Positions 15,307-22,822 of a DNA stretch of 64,000 nucleotides are shown piece after piece (position 1 is the stretch's first letter; each line of letters starts with the position of its first letter). The DNA lies in the NCBI GenBank assembly GCA_049516835.1, contig JBEKSR010000001.1, positions 1 to 64,000 of the forward strand. Direction: 5' to 3'. Origin of the DNA: Fen-178 sp049516835. GTDB lineage: Bacteria > Acidobacteriota > Terriglobia > Bryobacterales > Bryobacteraceae. Made by a program: the position numbers and the translations under genes. The notes beneath the pieces were generated by a model, which was not told the origin of the DNA, searched no databases, and saw only the letters and a list, made by a program, of their open reading frames with translations.

Positions 15307-17751
15307 ATGATACGGGCTTTTGAAGATCTGCGCTACAGCCTACGGGCGTTAGGGAAATCCCGAGGCTTCGCTATTGCAGCCGTGCTTTCCCTGGGGCTGG
15401 GGATCGGGGCGAATACCACCATCTTCACGCTCCTCAACGCGGTTCTGTTGCGGCCTCTGCCGGTGGAGGAGCCGGGGCGGCTGGCCGCAGTCAACACGCT
15501 CGACCCGCGCAACCCCGGCCTGTGGCCCTGCTCCTACCCGAATTACCAGGACTATCGGGACCACAACCAAGTCTTCTCTTCCCTGCTCCTGTACTCCGCC
15601 ATCACGCTGAACCTGACCAGCTTCGGTGAACCGCAACTGGTCGCGGGACAAATCGTCTCCGGCAACTATTTCGCGGCACTCGGCGTGAACCCCGTGGTGG
15701 GCCGCGGGTTTCTTCCCGAGGAGGATACCAGTCCGGGCGCATACCCCGTGGCGGTGATCGGTTATGGGCTGTGGACCAGGCAGTTTGGCCGGGACCTGCG
15801 AGTGACGGCCCGGACCATCAGCCTCAACGGCCGCGCGTACAGCATTGTGGGCGTGGCGCCGCCGGCATTCCAGGGCCTCAATGAGCTGACCGCAGCGGAT
15901 GTCTGGGTGCCCATGATGATGTACGCACAGGCGTATCCCAACCCGGCCTGGGTGAACCAGCGGCGGTTCCTATTGTTCTCGGTGGTGGGGAGGCTGAAAC
16001 CCGGCCTGAGCCTTCAGCAGGCCGAGGCCGGCATGCAAAGCATGGCGCAAGATCTGGAGCGGCAGTACCCCAAGGACAACCAAGGGCGGCGCGTCAAGCT
16101 GACGCCCGTTTCCGAAGCCGCCATCAGTCCCCGGGTCCGGCCGGCGATCACCAGCGCCGGGACCGTACTCATGATTATTTCGGCGCTGGTTCTGTTGATC
16201 GCCTGCGCCAACGTGGCGAATCTGCTGCTGGCGCGGGCCGCCGGGCGCGGCAAGGAAATCACGGTTCGGCTGGCGCTGGGGGCCAGCCGCTGGCGCCTGA
16301 TCCGCCAACTGCTCACGGAAAGCACGCTGCTGGCGCTGCTGGGCGGCGGCGCCGGCCTGGTACTGGCGCGATGGGCGCGCGACATTTTGTGGTCGATGCG
16401 TCCGCCCATGTTCACTTATGCCGGCGTGCATCTCGATCTGGACGGCCGGGTGCTCTCTTACACCCTGGCGATTTCGCTATTGACGGGTATTCTCTTCGGG
16501 CTGGCCCCCGCGCTGCGCGCTACCAGCGGCGATTTGGCGAGCGATCTCAAAGAGCGCACGGGGCAGGCCGAGTCTTCCTTGAGAGGCCGGCGTGCGCGCT
16601 CGGTGCTGGTAATGGGCCAGGTGGCGCTCTCAGTGGTTGCCCTGGTGGGGGCGGGCCTGTTCGTACGGAGCCTGTGGAATGCGGGCCGCATCGATCCGGG
16701 CTTCGACGCCGGCCGGCTGGGCGTGGTGGCTTTCAACGTGGGCGACCAGGGGTACAACGAGGGCCGCGGGCGCGAGTTCCAGCGGCAAGCGCTGGAACGG
16801 GCCTCCGCCGTTCCCGGCGTGGTTTCGGCCACCTTGGCGAAGGATGTGCCATTCCACGTTTCACTGGCGCGGACCGTTCTGCTGGAAGGCCAGGAGGACA
16901 CTGCCGCCGGAAAAGGCCGCTTCACGTTGATGAGCGTGGTGTGGCCGGGATACCTGCGGACGGTGGCGATTCCGATCCTGCGCGGCCGGGACTTGAGTCC
17001 GCTCGACGGCCCCAGCACTCCGCGCGTGGTGATCGTCAATGAAGCCGCGGCCATGGCCTACTGGCCGGGCGAGAACCCCATTGGAAAGCGCGTCCGCTTT
17101 TTCGGCGACAACGCGCCCGCGGAGGTGGTGGGAGTGGCGCGCAACGCCAACTATCAGGCCATTGGCGAGCGGCCCCAGGCGCTCATTTACGGCTCGCTGA
17201 TCCAGTATTATTTCCCCACCGCCGTCCTGTACGTGCGCACCGAGGGCGACCCCGAGGCAGTTTCGGCCGCCGTCCGCCGCGAGGTGCAACGGCTCGACCG
17301 CAACCTGCTGCTGCAATCCGAAGGCATTGACGGCATCATTCGCGAGTCACTGTGGGCGCAACGGCTTTCCGCGGGTCTGCTGGGCGTGTTTGGAGGCTTG
17401 GCGCTGGTGCTCGCGGCGATTGGAATCTATGGCGTGGTTTCCTATTCGGTGAACCGGCGCGTGCGGGAAATCGGCGTGCGCATGGCACTGGGCGCAACCC
17501 CGGCCGAGGTGCAGAGGCTGATTCTGAGGGAGGGCATCCGGCTGGTGGCAATGGGTGTGGCGGCCGGCTTGGTGATTGCGCTGAGCGGTTCGCGCGCGGT
17601 GGAAAGCATGTTGTTCGCGACCAGCCCGCGCGACGCCGCGACCTTTGTCCTGGTGCCTTCGATTCTGACGCTGGTGGCGGTGCTGGCGTGCTGGTTCCCG
17701 GCGCTGAGAGCGACACGGATCGACCCGGCGGTGGCGTTGCGGGACGAGTAG
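15307..17751 (+). CDS. ADOP-type (acidobacterial duplicated orphan permease) MacB-like ABC permease
   Basis: The product has 814 residues. The N-terminus DLRYSLRALGKSRGFAIAAV then LGLGIGANTTIFTLLNAV is diagnostic of the ADOP family. A MacB-like periplasmic domain follows (residues about 50-270), then FtsX-like membrane domain 1 (residues about 275-420: LLIACANVANLLLARAAGRG). A second copy follows, ending in FtsX-like domain 2 (residues about 690-810: YSVNRRVREIGVRMALGATP). No ATPase or membrane-fusion gene is adjacent, as is usual for this family. The exported substrate is unknown; MacB relatives move lipoproteins, peptides or toxins by a mechanotransmission mechanism. Confidence 0.93.
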   Translation: MIRAFEDLRYSLRALGKSRGFAIAAVLSLGLGIGANTTIFTLLNAVLLRPLPVEEPGRLAAVNTLDPRNPGLWPCSYPNYQDYRDHNQVFSSLLLYSAITLNLTSFGEPQLVAGQIVSGNYFAALGVNPVVGRGFLPEEDTSPGAYPVAVIGYGLWTRQFGRDLRVTARTISLNGRAYSIVGVAPPAFQGLNELTAADVWVPMMMYAQAYPNPAWVNQRRFLLFSVVGRLKPGLSLQQAEAGMQSMAQDLERQYPKDNQGRRVKLTPVSEAAISPRVRPAITSAGTVLMIISALVLLIACANVANLLLARAAGRGKEITVRLALGASRWRLIRQLLTESTLLALLGGGAGLVLARWARDILWSMRPPMFTYAGVHLDLDGRVLSYTLAISLLTGILFGLAPALRATSGDLASDLKERTGQAESSLRGRRARSVLVMGQVALSVVALVGAGLFVRSLWNAGRIDPGFDAGRLGVVAFNVGDQGYNEGRGREFQRQALERASAVPGVVSATLAKDVPFHVSLARTVLLEGQEDTAAGKGRFTLMSVVWPGYLRTVAIPILRGRDLSPLDGPSTPRVVIVNEAAAMAYWPGENPIGKRVRFFGDNAPAEVVGVARNANYQAIGERPQALIYGSLIQYYFPTAVLYVRTEGDPEAVSAAVRREVQRLDRNLLLQSEGIDGIIRESLWAQRLSAGLLGVFGGLALVLAAIGIYGVVSYSVNRRVREIGVRMALGATPAEVQRLILREGIRLVAMGVAAGLVIALSGSRAVESMLFATSPRDAATFVLVPSILTLVAVLACWFPALRATRIDPAVALRDE

Positions 17752-17830
17752 GGCTTGGTCCTCTGCGAGCAGGCAGCGTTAAGGATGGGCCGTATGGGGA
17801 GGGCGTCGGCGGCGTGGCTGCGGTCCTGGA

Positions 17831-18070
17831 TCATGGGCGTTCGTGTTCTTCCTCGATGTGTTTAAGACGGGCGTCGAGGATCTGTTCGACGCGGCGGAGT
17901 TCGGTGCGCCAGAGTTCGCGCATGTCGTCGAAGCGCCTGTTTATGGCGGCTTCGAATGCGGAGATCCGGGCGTTTACCATGGTGCTGAACAGTAGAAGCA
18001 TGACTGCGTTGGCTACTACCGGGACGCCGATTGCAAGATAGAGTTGGGTGTCGGCCCTGGGAGGTGGCAT
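17831..18070 (-). CDS. Small membrane-anchored coiled-coil protein (79 aa)
   Basis: One hydrophobic helix (LYLAIGVPVVANAVMLLLFS, residues 10-29) is followed by an amphipathic, heptad-like helix (FEAAINRRFDDMRELWRTEL, then RRVEQILDARLKHIEEE). ATG at 18070 directly abuts a TAAGGAG sequence that also contains the stop of the upstream gene, suggesting translational coupling. The C-terminal pattern (M-R-E-L-W-R-T-E-L-R-R-V-E) recurs in small acidobacterial hypothetical proteins as far as I recall. Function unknown. Confidence 0.6.
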   Translation of the reverse strand: MPPPRADTQLYLAIGVPVVANAVMLLLFSTMVNARISAFEAAINRRFDDMRELWRTELRRVEQILDARLKHIEEEHERP

Positions 18071-18074
18071 CTCC

Positions 18075-18407
18075 TTACTGCGGTGGGCGCTGGCGCGTCT
18101 CGATGTTGAGGACGCGTTCTTCGAGGGCGGCGATGCGGATCCCCATGTCGTGCGCCGTGAGTTCGGCGGTGTGGAGTCGTGCGGTCTGGCCCTTGGCGTG
18201 GCCGTGAAAGGCGGTAAGCAGGTTGGTTTCGATTCCGCGGGCGAATTCCTGGGCGCGGTCTTGGGCGGCCTGGATTTCGGTTCGGAGTTGGGCGGCGCCT
18301 GTCTGGATGGCTGCGGTGATGGCTTCCACGGCGTGGTCGAGGGCATCGCGTAGTTGCTGGTGCGTGACTGAGTGGCTGGTGTCTTCGGGAGTCATGGGAG
18401 GCGGCAT
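18075..18407 (-). CDS. Small soluble coiled-coil protein, partner of the following membrane protein
   Basis: The product has up to 110 residues. Two ATGs are possible: 18407 abuts AAAGGAG, while 18395 (MTPEDTSHSV) has 12-bp spacing and is perhaps likelier. The sequence is almost wholly helical (LRDALDHAVEAITAAIQTGA, AQLRTEIQAAQDRAQEFARG, DMGIRIAALEERVLNIETRQ). It lies 4 bp before the 79-residue membrane protein, so the two may form a complex. The leader AGGAGATGCCnCCTCCC is shared by both genes. No known family recognised. Confidence 0.5.
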   Translation of the reverse strand: MPPPMTPEDTSHSVTHQQLRDALDHAVEAITAAIQTGAAQLRTEIQAAQDRAQEFARGIETNLLTAFHGHAKGQTARLHTAELTAHDMGIRIAALEERVLNIETRQRPPQ

Positions 18408-18425
18408 CTCCTTTCTTGAGTTTAG

Positions 18426-18457
18426 CCGAGTGGCCTGGCGAAAGCCAGGGCACTCGG
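18426..18457. repeat. Hairpin with GNRA-type loop upstream of the small coiled-coil operon
   Basis: CCGAGTGgCCTGGC, GAAA, GCCAGGgCACTCGG: 14-nt arms with a single G-G mismatch and a GAAA loop. It lies about 18 bp before the minus-strand ribosome-binding site, so it would sit in that operon's leader or promoter, between divergent genes. Confidence 0.7.
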
Positions 18458-18550
18458 TGGTTGTGGGGTCGCGCTGCTGGCACCCAGTCGCGCGGGTGTA
18501 TGCGGTGGCCGGCTGAGGATTACCATTAGGAACGAAAGGGGACTACCGCG

Positions 18551-18853
18551 ATGCGTATGTTGAACCCGCCCGATCCGGGGGATTTCATTCGGAGGGAGAT
18601 TATCGAGCCGCGAGGTTTGTCCGTGACGGCCGCAGCTGGGGTCCTTCAGGTTTCCCGGCCCGCCCTGTCCAGCCTGCTCAACGGCAAGGCCGACCTGTCC
18701 GGGGATATGGCGCTCGGTATCGAAAAGGCCTTCGGCGTCAAGATGGATACGCTCATGCGCATGCAGGCCTCGTTCGATATCGCCAGGACCAGGAAGCGCG
18801 AGAGTACGATCCAGCTCCGGCGATTCGAACCGTCCGTTGGGCAAGGGCAGTAA
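18551..18853 (+). CDS. HigA-like XRE-family antitoxin, no adjacent toxin
   Basis: The product has 100 residues. ATG at 18551 has AAAGGGG upstream. NPPDPGDFIRREIIEPRGLS (residues 5-24) followed by VTAAAGVLQVSRPALSSLLN is the characteristic HigA start and helix-turn-helix, and DLSGDMALGIEKAFGV continues the fold. HigA normally binds operator DNA and neutralises the HigB ribosome-dependent RNase encoded immediately upstream. Here only about 140 bp separate it from the divergent gene, and no HigB-like frame is found upstream or downstream. It is probably a solitary regulator or remnant of a toxin-antitoxin pair. Confidence 0.82.
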   Translation: MRMLNPPDPGDFIRREIIEPRGLSVTAAAGVLQVSRPALSSLLNGKADLSGDMALGIEKAFGVKMDTLMRMQASFDIARTRKRESTIQLRRFEPSVGQGQ

Positions 18854-18936
18854 GGCCGAAAACCGATTTCCGCCTTTCATGTTCCAGAGTGGATTATCAT
18901 AGCCGCAGGCGTGCTAACGCCATTTCGAGGAGAACT

Positions 18937-19164
18937 ATGGCAGATGAAAAGAAGCCCAAAGAGCGCAAGAAGCCCATCGAGCCGGAAACCAGTGCCGCTC
19001 CAGGCAAGAAAGCGCCGCTAGCCGAAGTCGCCGAACCTGCTCCAACGCCACCACGGACGATTTCGACGAAGAAACCGAAGCTCCAGAAAAAGGACAAGTC
19101 CCGCTTGCCGCGCCGGCAGAAGAAAGCCCAACAAAAGGTTACGGCCAGCCAAGGCAAGGTCTGA
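18937..19164 (+). CDS. Small Lys/Pro-rich basic protein (75 aa)
   Basis: ATG at 18937 follows GAGGAG. The composition is dominated by Lys, Pro, Ala and Arg (MADEKKPKERKKPIEPE; PKLQKKDKSRLPRRQKKAQQ), without hydrophobic core segments, so it is probably disordered. It resembles the Lys-rich tails of bacterial H1-like or nucleoid proteins in composition only. It could bind DNA or RNA, or be a spurious frame; the clean ribosome-binding site argues for a real gene. Confidence 0.5.
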   Translation: MADEKKPKERKKPIEPETSAAPGKKAPLAEVAEPAPTPPRTISTKKPKLQKKDKSRLPRRQKKAQQKVTASQGKV

Positions 19165-19197
19165 GTCGGGCGTCAAGGGCTGGCTGCCTCTTGCGGC

Positions 19198-20046
19198 TCA
19201 GCGAGTTGCGAATTCGACGAGTTCGACGCGGCGGTTCTTGGCGCGACCCTCATCCGTCTTGTTGGATGCTACCGGCGCGTAGGGGCCATTGCCAAAGGGA
19301 GTCAATCGCGAGGCGACAATCCCGTACTTGGCGGCCAAGGCGTTGATCACCGACTGGCCGCGAGCTAGCGACAGTTTCAGGTTGGCTGCCGGGTCGCCCA
19401 CCATGTCGGTATGCCCTACGACGGCAACTTTCAGCGCGGCGTTGCCCTTGAGCAGCTTGGCGATTTCGGACAGGGTTGGCTCGGACTCCGGTTTCAGGTC
19501 CGACTTGGCAGTATCGAAGTAAATGCCGTAAAGGGAAATACTGCCGTTCGTGCTGAGTCCGTTGGCCATGCCCGCGGCATCTATCACCACGTCCTGCTGC
19601 ATGGCTTGCCGCTCCACGATCGTGAGCGAGTGGGCGTCGTCCCGCGCCTCAAACAGGATCCAAACCTCCTTGCCAGTTTTGGCGAGACGCAGTGTGGTGT
19701 TGTACCAATTGCCGCCCTTCGTATCGTCGAGCACCTGGCCGCCAGCGGAACGAGCGGCATTCTGATAATTGCGGATCACCTGGAGCATGCTGGTCGCGGG
19801 CGTGTTCTTCTTGATGCGGTAGGTGATGTTGATCAGATGCCCTTCGATCTGCTGATCGGTACTCTTGCCATTGGTGGTGACCTTGAAGGCGGCAGAATCG
19901 AACTGGGCCTCCTTGTATTCGTTGATATAATACCCCGGCATACGGGTAATCCCCGGGTAGTCCTTCGACCCGGGCGTGTCGCTCTGGGCAAACGCAAGAG
20001 AGACGACGGTAAGCGCGCAGAGCAGCCCAACAGAAACTCGGTGCAT
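19198..20046 (-). CDS. OmpA-domain periplasmic/outer-membrane protein
   Basis: The product has 282 residues. A signal peptide (MHRVSVGLLCALTVVSLAFA) is followed by an N-terminal domain of about 150 residues of unknown type, then a C-terminal OmpA-like domain (residues about 165-280): ISLYGIYFDTAKSDLKPES, KVAVVGHTDMVGDPAANLKL, then LSLARGQSVINAL and KNRRVELV. OmpA domains bind peptidoglycan through conserved Asp and Arg residues, both present. GGAGAATTGCC precedes the ATG. Probably tethers an outer-membrane component to the wall. Confidence 0.88.
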   Translation of the reverse strand: MHRVSVGLLCALTVVSLAFAQSDTPGSKDYPGITRMPGYYINEYKEAQFDSAAFKVTTNGKSTDQQIEGHLINITYRIKKNTPATSMLQVIRNYQNAARSAGGQVLDDTKGGNWYNTTLRLAKTGKEVWILFEARDDAHSLTIVERQAMQQDVVIDAAGMANGLSTNGSISLYGIYFDTAKSDLKPESEPTLSEIAKLLKGNAALKVAVVGHTDMVGDPAANLKLSLARGQSVINALAAKYGIVASRLTPFGNGPYAPVASNKTDEGRAKNRRVELVEFATR

Positions 20047-20164
20047 GGCAATTCTCCGGAAAGTCCTGGCCTTTCCGGGCAGAAGTGTAGCATAGGCGGG
20101 CGATCTTGAACGGGCCGTTGCGAGTCCGTATCGCAGGCACGAGTGTTCCCTGCCCCAAAGAAAG

Positions 20165-20193
20165 GCACCGGCGGCAAGACCGCCGGCGCTACA
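20165..20193. repeat. CCGG-GG palindrome (family B, copy 1)
   Basis: ccggcgg-caaga-ccgccgg (20168-20186) followed by cgctaca. Copy 2 near 24361 differs at two positions that pair with each other. Confidence 0.85.
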
Positions 20194-20211
20194 TGTTGAG
20201 TAGAATCAGAT

Positions 20212-21408
20212 TTGGTGCTTGTTCAGAACGTCTCGAAGCTGTATCGGTTGTACCGGCGGCCGGGGGACCGGTTGCGCGAACTGTTGCCGCGTGCCCGGCG
20301 GCGGCATACGGATTTTTGGGCGCTGCGCGATATCGGGTTCGAGGTCGAGAAGGGCGAGACGCTGGGCCTGGTGGGGCCGAATGGGTGCGGCAAGAGCACC
20401 CTGCTGCAAATTGTCTGCGGCATCCTGCAACCAACGTCGGGGCGCGTGGTGACGCGGGGACGCATCGCGGCGCTGCTGGAGCTGGGGGCGGGGTTCAACC
20501 CGGAATTCACGGGGCGGGAAAACGTCTATCTCAACGGCGAAATCATGGGGCTGAGCCGCGGGGAAATCGACAAGGCCATGCCATCCATCGAGAGCTTCGC
20601 CGAAATCGGCGAGTTCATCGGGCGGCCGGTGAAAGAGTACTCGAGCGGGATGTACGTGCGGCTGGCGTTCTCGACCGCCATTCACGTCGATCCCGAAATT
20701 CTCATCGTGGATGAAGCCCTGGCCGTCGGCGATGCCGTGTTCGCCAACCGGTGCGTGCGCAAATTCCAGGAACTGCGGGAACGCAAGATCACGGTGCTGT
20801 TCGTCTCGCACGACCTGGGCCTGGTGAAGCAGCTCTCCGACCGCGCCATCCTGCTGCTCAACGGGCGCATCGCGGCGCAGGGCGCGCCCAACGACGTCAT
20901 CAACCGCTATATCGGGCTGGTGCTGGCGAAAGAGGAAGCCAAGAACAAGAAAGACGACCGCATCCACGCCAGCTTCCGGCATGGCGACGGGAGCAGCGAA
21001 ATTCTCGGCGTGGAGATCCTGAACGCGCGGGGCGAGGCGGCCACCACGGTTACGGGCGGCGAGCCGATCACCGTGCGGGTACGGTCGCGCTTCCACCAGG
21101 CGAAGTCCGATCCGATGGTGGGAATCCTGATCCGCACGCGCATCGGCATGGACGTCTACGGCACCAACACCCGATTGGAACGCGTGCGGCTGGGCGATTT
21201 CCAGCCGGGCGACGAGCTGGAGGTCGATTTCGGAGTGGAGTGCTGGCTGACGCCGCAGCAGTACACGCTCACGGTGGCCACGCAGAATGCCGACGGGTCG
21301 AGCCACGACTGGCTCGACGACGCGGTGGCCTTCGACGTGGTGGACACGCGCGCGGCGGCGGGGGTGACCAACCTGAGGGCGCAGGTGCGATGGCACGTTT
21401 CACGGTGA
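20212..21408 (+). CDS. Wzt-like polysaccharide ABC-transporter ATPase with C-terminal carbohydrate-binding domain
   Basis: The product has 398 residues, starting at TTG 20212 or GTG 20215. The ATPase domain (residues 1-245) has Walker A GPNGCGKST, signature EYSSGMYVRLAFS and Walker B EILIVDEALAVGD. Residues about 260-395 match the Wzt C-terminal domain (SEILGVEILNARGEAATTV ... LTPQQYTLTVA), which recognises the non-reducing end of O-antigen in known systems. The usual Wzm permease gene is not adjacent; instead DUF167, an M24 peptidase and a GH31-like gene follow with overlapping starts. It probably pairs with a permease encoded elsewhere. Confidence 0.88.
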   Translation: MVLVQNVSKLYRLYRRPGDRLRELLPRARRRHTDFWALRDIGFEVEKGETLGLVGPNGCGKSTLLQIVCGILQPTSGRVVTRGRIAALLELGAGFNPEFTGRENVYLNGEIMGLSRGEIDKAMPSIESFAEIGEFIGRPVKEYSSGMYVRLAFSTAIHVDPEILIVDEALAVGDAVFANRCVRKFQELRERKITVLFVSHDLGLVKQLSDRAILLLNGRIAAQGAPNDVINRYIGLVLAKEEAKNKKDDRIHASFRHGDGSSEILGVEILNARGEAATTVTGGEPITVRVRSRFHQAKSDPMVGILIRTRIGMDVYGTNTRLERVRLGDFQPGDELEVDFGVECWLTPQQYTLTVATQNADGSSHDWLDDAVAFDVVDTRAAAGVTNLRAQVRWHVSR

Positions 21409-21656
21409 AGGTGCATCCGCGCGCGCGGCGCTCCGCGGTGACGGGGCGGCTGGGCGATGCTTGGAAGCTGGATTTGACCGCTCCGCCCGTCGAAGGCAAG
21501 GCCAACGAAGAGTGCGTGCGCTTGCTGGCGGAGTTGGTGGGCGTGCCGCGTGCGCGGGTGCGCATTGTGGCGGGCTTGACAAGCCGCACCAAGGTTGTGG
21601 AGATTGAGGGAGTCACCGAGGAAGAATTCAGCAGGGCGGCCGGTACCGAGCTATGA
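21390..21656 (+). CDS. DUF167 (YggU-like) protein
   Basis: The product has 88 residues. ATG at 21390 overlaps the end of the Wzt-like gene by 19 bp in another frame. MARFTVKVHPRARRSAVTG, then LTAPPVEGKANEECVRLLAE, then VRIVAGLTSRTKVVEI covers the complete small alpha/beta DUF167 fold. The family is widespread and of unknown biochemical function. It overlaps the next gene by 4 bp. Confidence 0.88.
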   Translation: MARFTVKVHPRARRSAVTGRLGDAWKLDLTAPPVEGKANEECVRLLAELVGVPRARVRIVAGLTSRTKVVEIEGVTEEEFSRAAGTEL

Positions 21657-22822
21657 ACCTTGAGAACATTCAGCGGGAAATTCGCAATCAGAAACTCGAC
21701 GGGTGGCTGTTTTTCGACCACCACATGCGCGATCCGCTGGCCTACCGGGTGCTCGGCATCGCACCCACGGCCACGCCGACGCGCCGCTGGTATTACCTGA
21801 TCCCGGCCGAGGGCAAACCGCGGGGGCTGGTACACCGCATCGAGCGGGGGGTGCTGGGCGCGCTGCCCGGAGAGAGAATGGCCTACTCGCGATGGACCGA
21901 ACAGGTGGAGGGGCTGCGCACTCTGACGGCGGGGCTGAAGCGCGTGGCCATGCAGTATTCGCCGCTATGCGCCATCCCGTATGTGGCCCTAGTCGACGCC
22001 GGCACGGTGGAGCTGGTGCGCAGCCTGGGGGTGGAAGTGGCCAGCTCGGCGGAGCTGATCCAGGCGTTCGAAGCGCGCTGGACGCCGGAGGCGCTCGAGT
22101 CTCACCTGGAAGCGGGCCGGCGCGTCGACCGGGTGCGCGCGGAGGCCTTCGCGTTGATCCACGAGCGCACGCGCAACGGCGCACCGCTCGAGGAGCTGGA
22201 GGTCAAACGCTTCGTGCGCGAGGGGTTCGCCAAGGCCGGCCTCGTCACCGACCACGGCCCCATCGTGGGGGTGAACGCCAACGCGTCCAACCCGCACTAC
22301 GAGCCGACCGAAGAGGCGAGCGCGCCCATCCGTCGCGGCGATTGGGTGCTGCTGGATATGTGGGCCAAGCTGGACCGTCCCGGCGCGGTCTACTATGACA
22401 TCACCTGGACCGCCTTCTGTGGCGACAACCCGCCGGAGGAAATGCGCAAGGTGTTCGCGATCGTGACGGGCGCGCGCGACGCCGGGATCGAGCGCGTCGA
22501 GAGCGCCATCGCCGCCGGCTACCCGCTGTGCGGATGGGAGGTGGACGACGCGGTGCGGGGGGTGATCGAGAGCGGCGGGTACGGGCCGTACTTCACGCAC
22601 CGGACGGGCCATTCCATCGGCCAGGAAGTGCACGGAAACGGCGCCAACATGGACAATTTGGAGACGCATGACGAGCGGCGCGTCACGCCGTGGACGTGCT
22701 TCTCGATCGAGCCGGGCATCTATCTGGAGAAGTTCGGCGTGCGCTCCGAGATCAACATGTTCGTGGGCGAGCGCGAGGCGCGGGTCACCGGCGAGATCCA
22801 GCGCGAGATGGCGCTGCTCTGA
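21653..22822 (+). CDS. M24-family metallopeptidase (Xaa-Pro aminopeptidase type)
   Basis: The product has 389 residues. An N-terminal creatinase-like domain (residues 1-150) precedes the pita-bread catalytic domain. All five metal ligands are recognisable: Asp in VLLDMWAKL, Asp in VYYDITWTAF, His in HRTGHSIGQEVHG, Glu in FSIEPGIYLE and Glu in VRSEINMFVG. These enzymes cleave Xaa-Pro bonds with two metal ions, usually in the cytoplasm. ATGA overlap with DUF167 and a 1-bp overlap with the GH31-like gene place it in a four-gene operon. Confidence 0.9.
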   Translation: MNLENIQREIRNQKLDGWLFFDHHMRDPLAYRVLGIAPTATPTRRWYYLIPAEGKPRGLVHRIERGVLGALPGERMAYSRWTEQVEGLRTLTAGLKRVAMQYSPLCAIPYVALVDAGTVELVRSLGVEVASSAELIQAFEARWTPEALESHLEAGRRVDRVRAEAFALIHERTRNGAPLEELEVKRFVREGFAKAGLVTDHGPIVGVNANASNPHYEPTEEASAPIRRGDWVLLDMWAKLDRPGAVYYDITWTAFCGDNPPEEMRKVFAIVTGARDAGIERVESAIAAGYPLCGWEVDDAVRGVIESGGYGPYFTHRTGHSIGQEVHGNGANMDNLETHDERRVTPWTCFSIEPGIYLEKFGVRSEINMFVGEREARVTGEIQREMALL

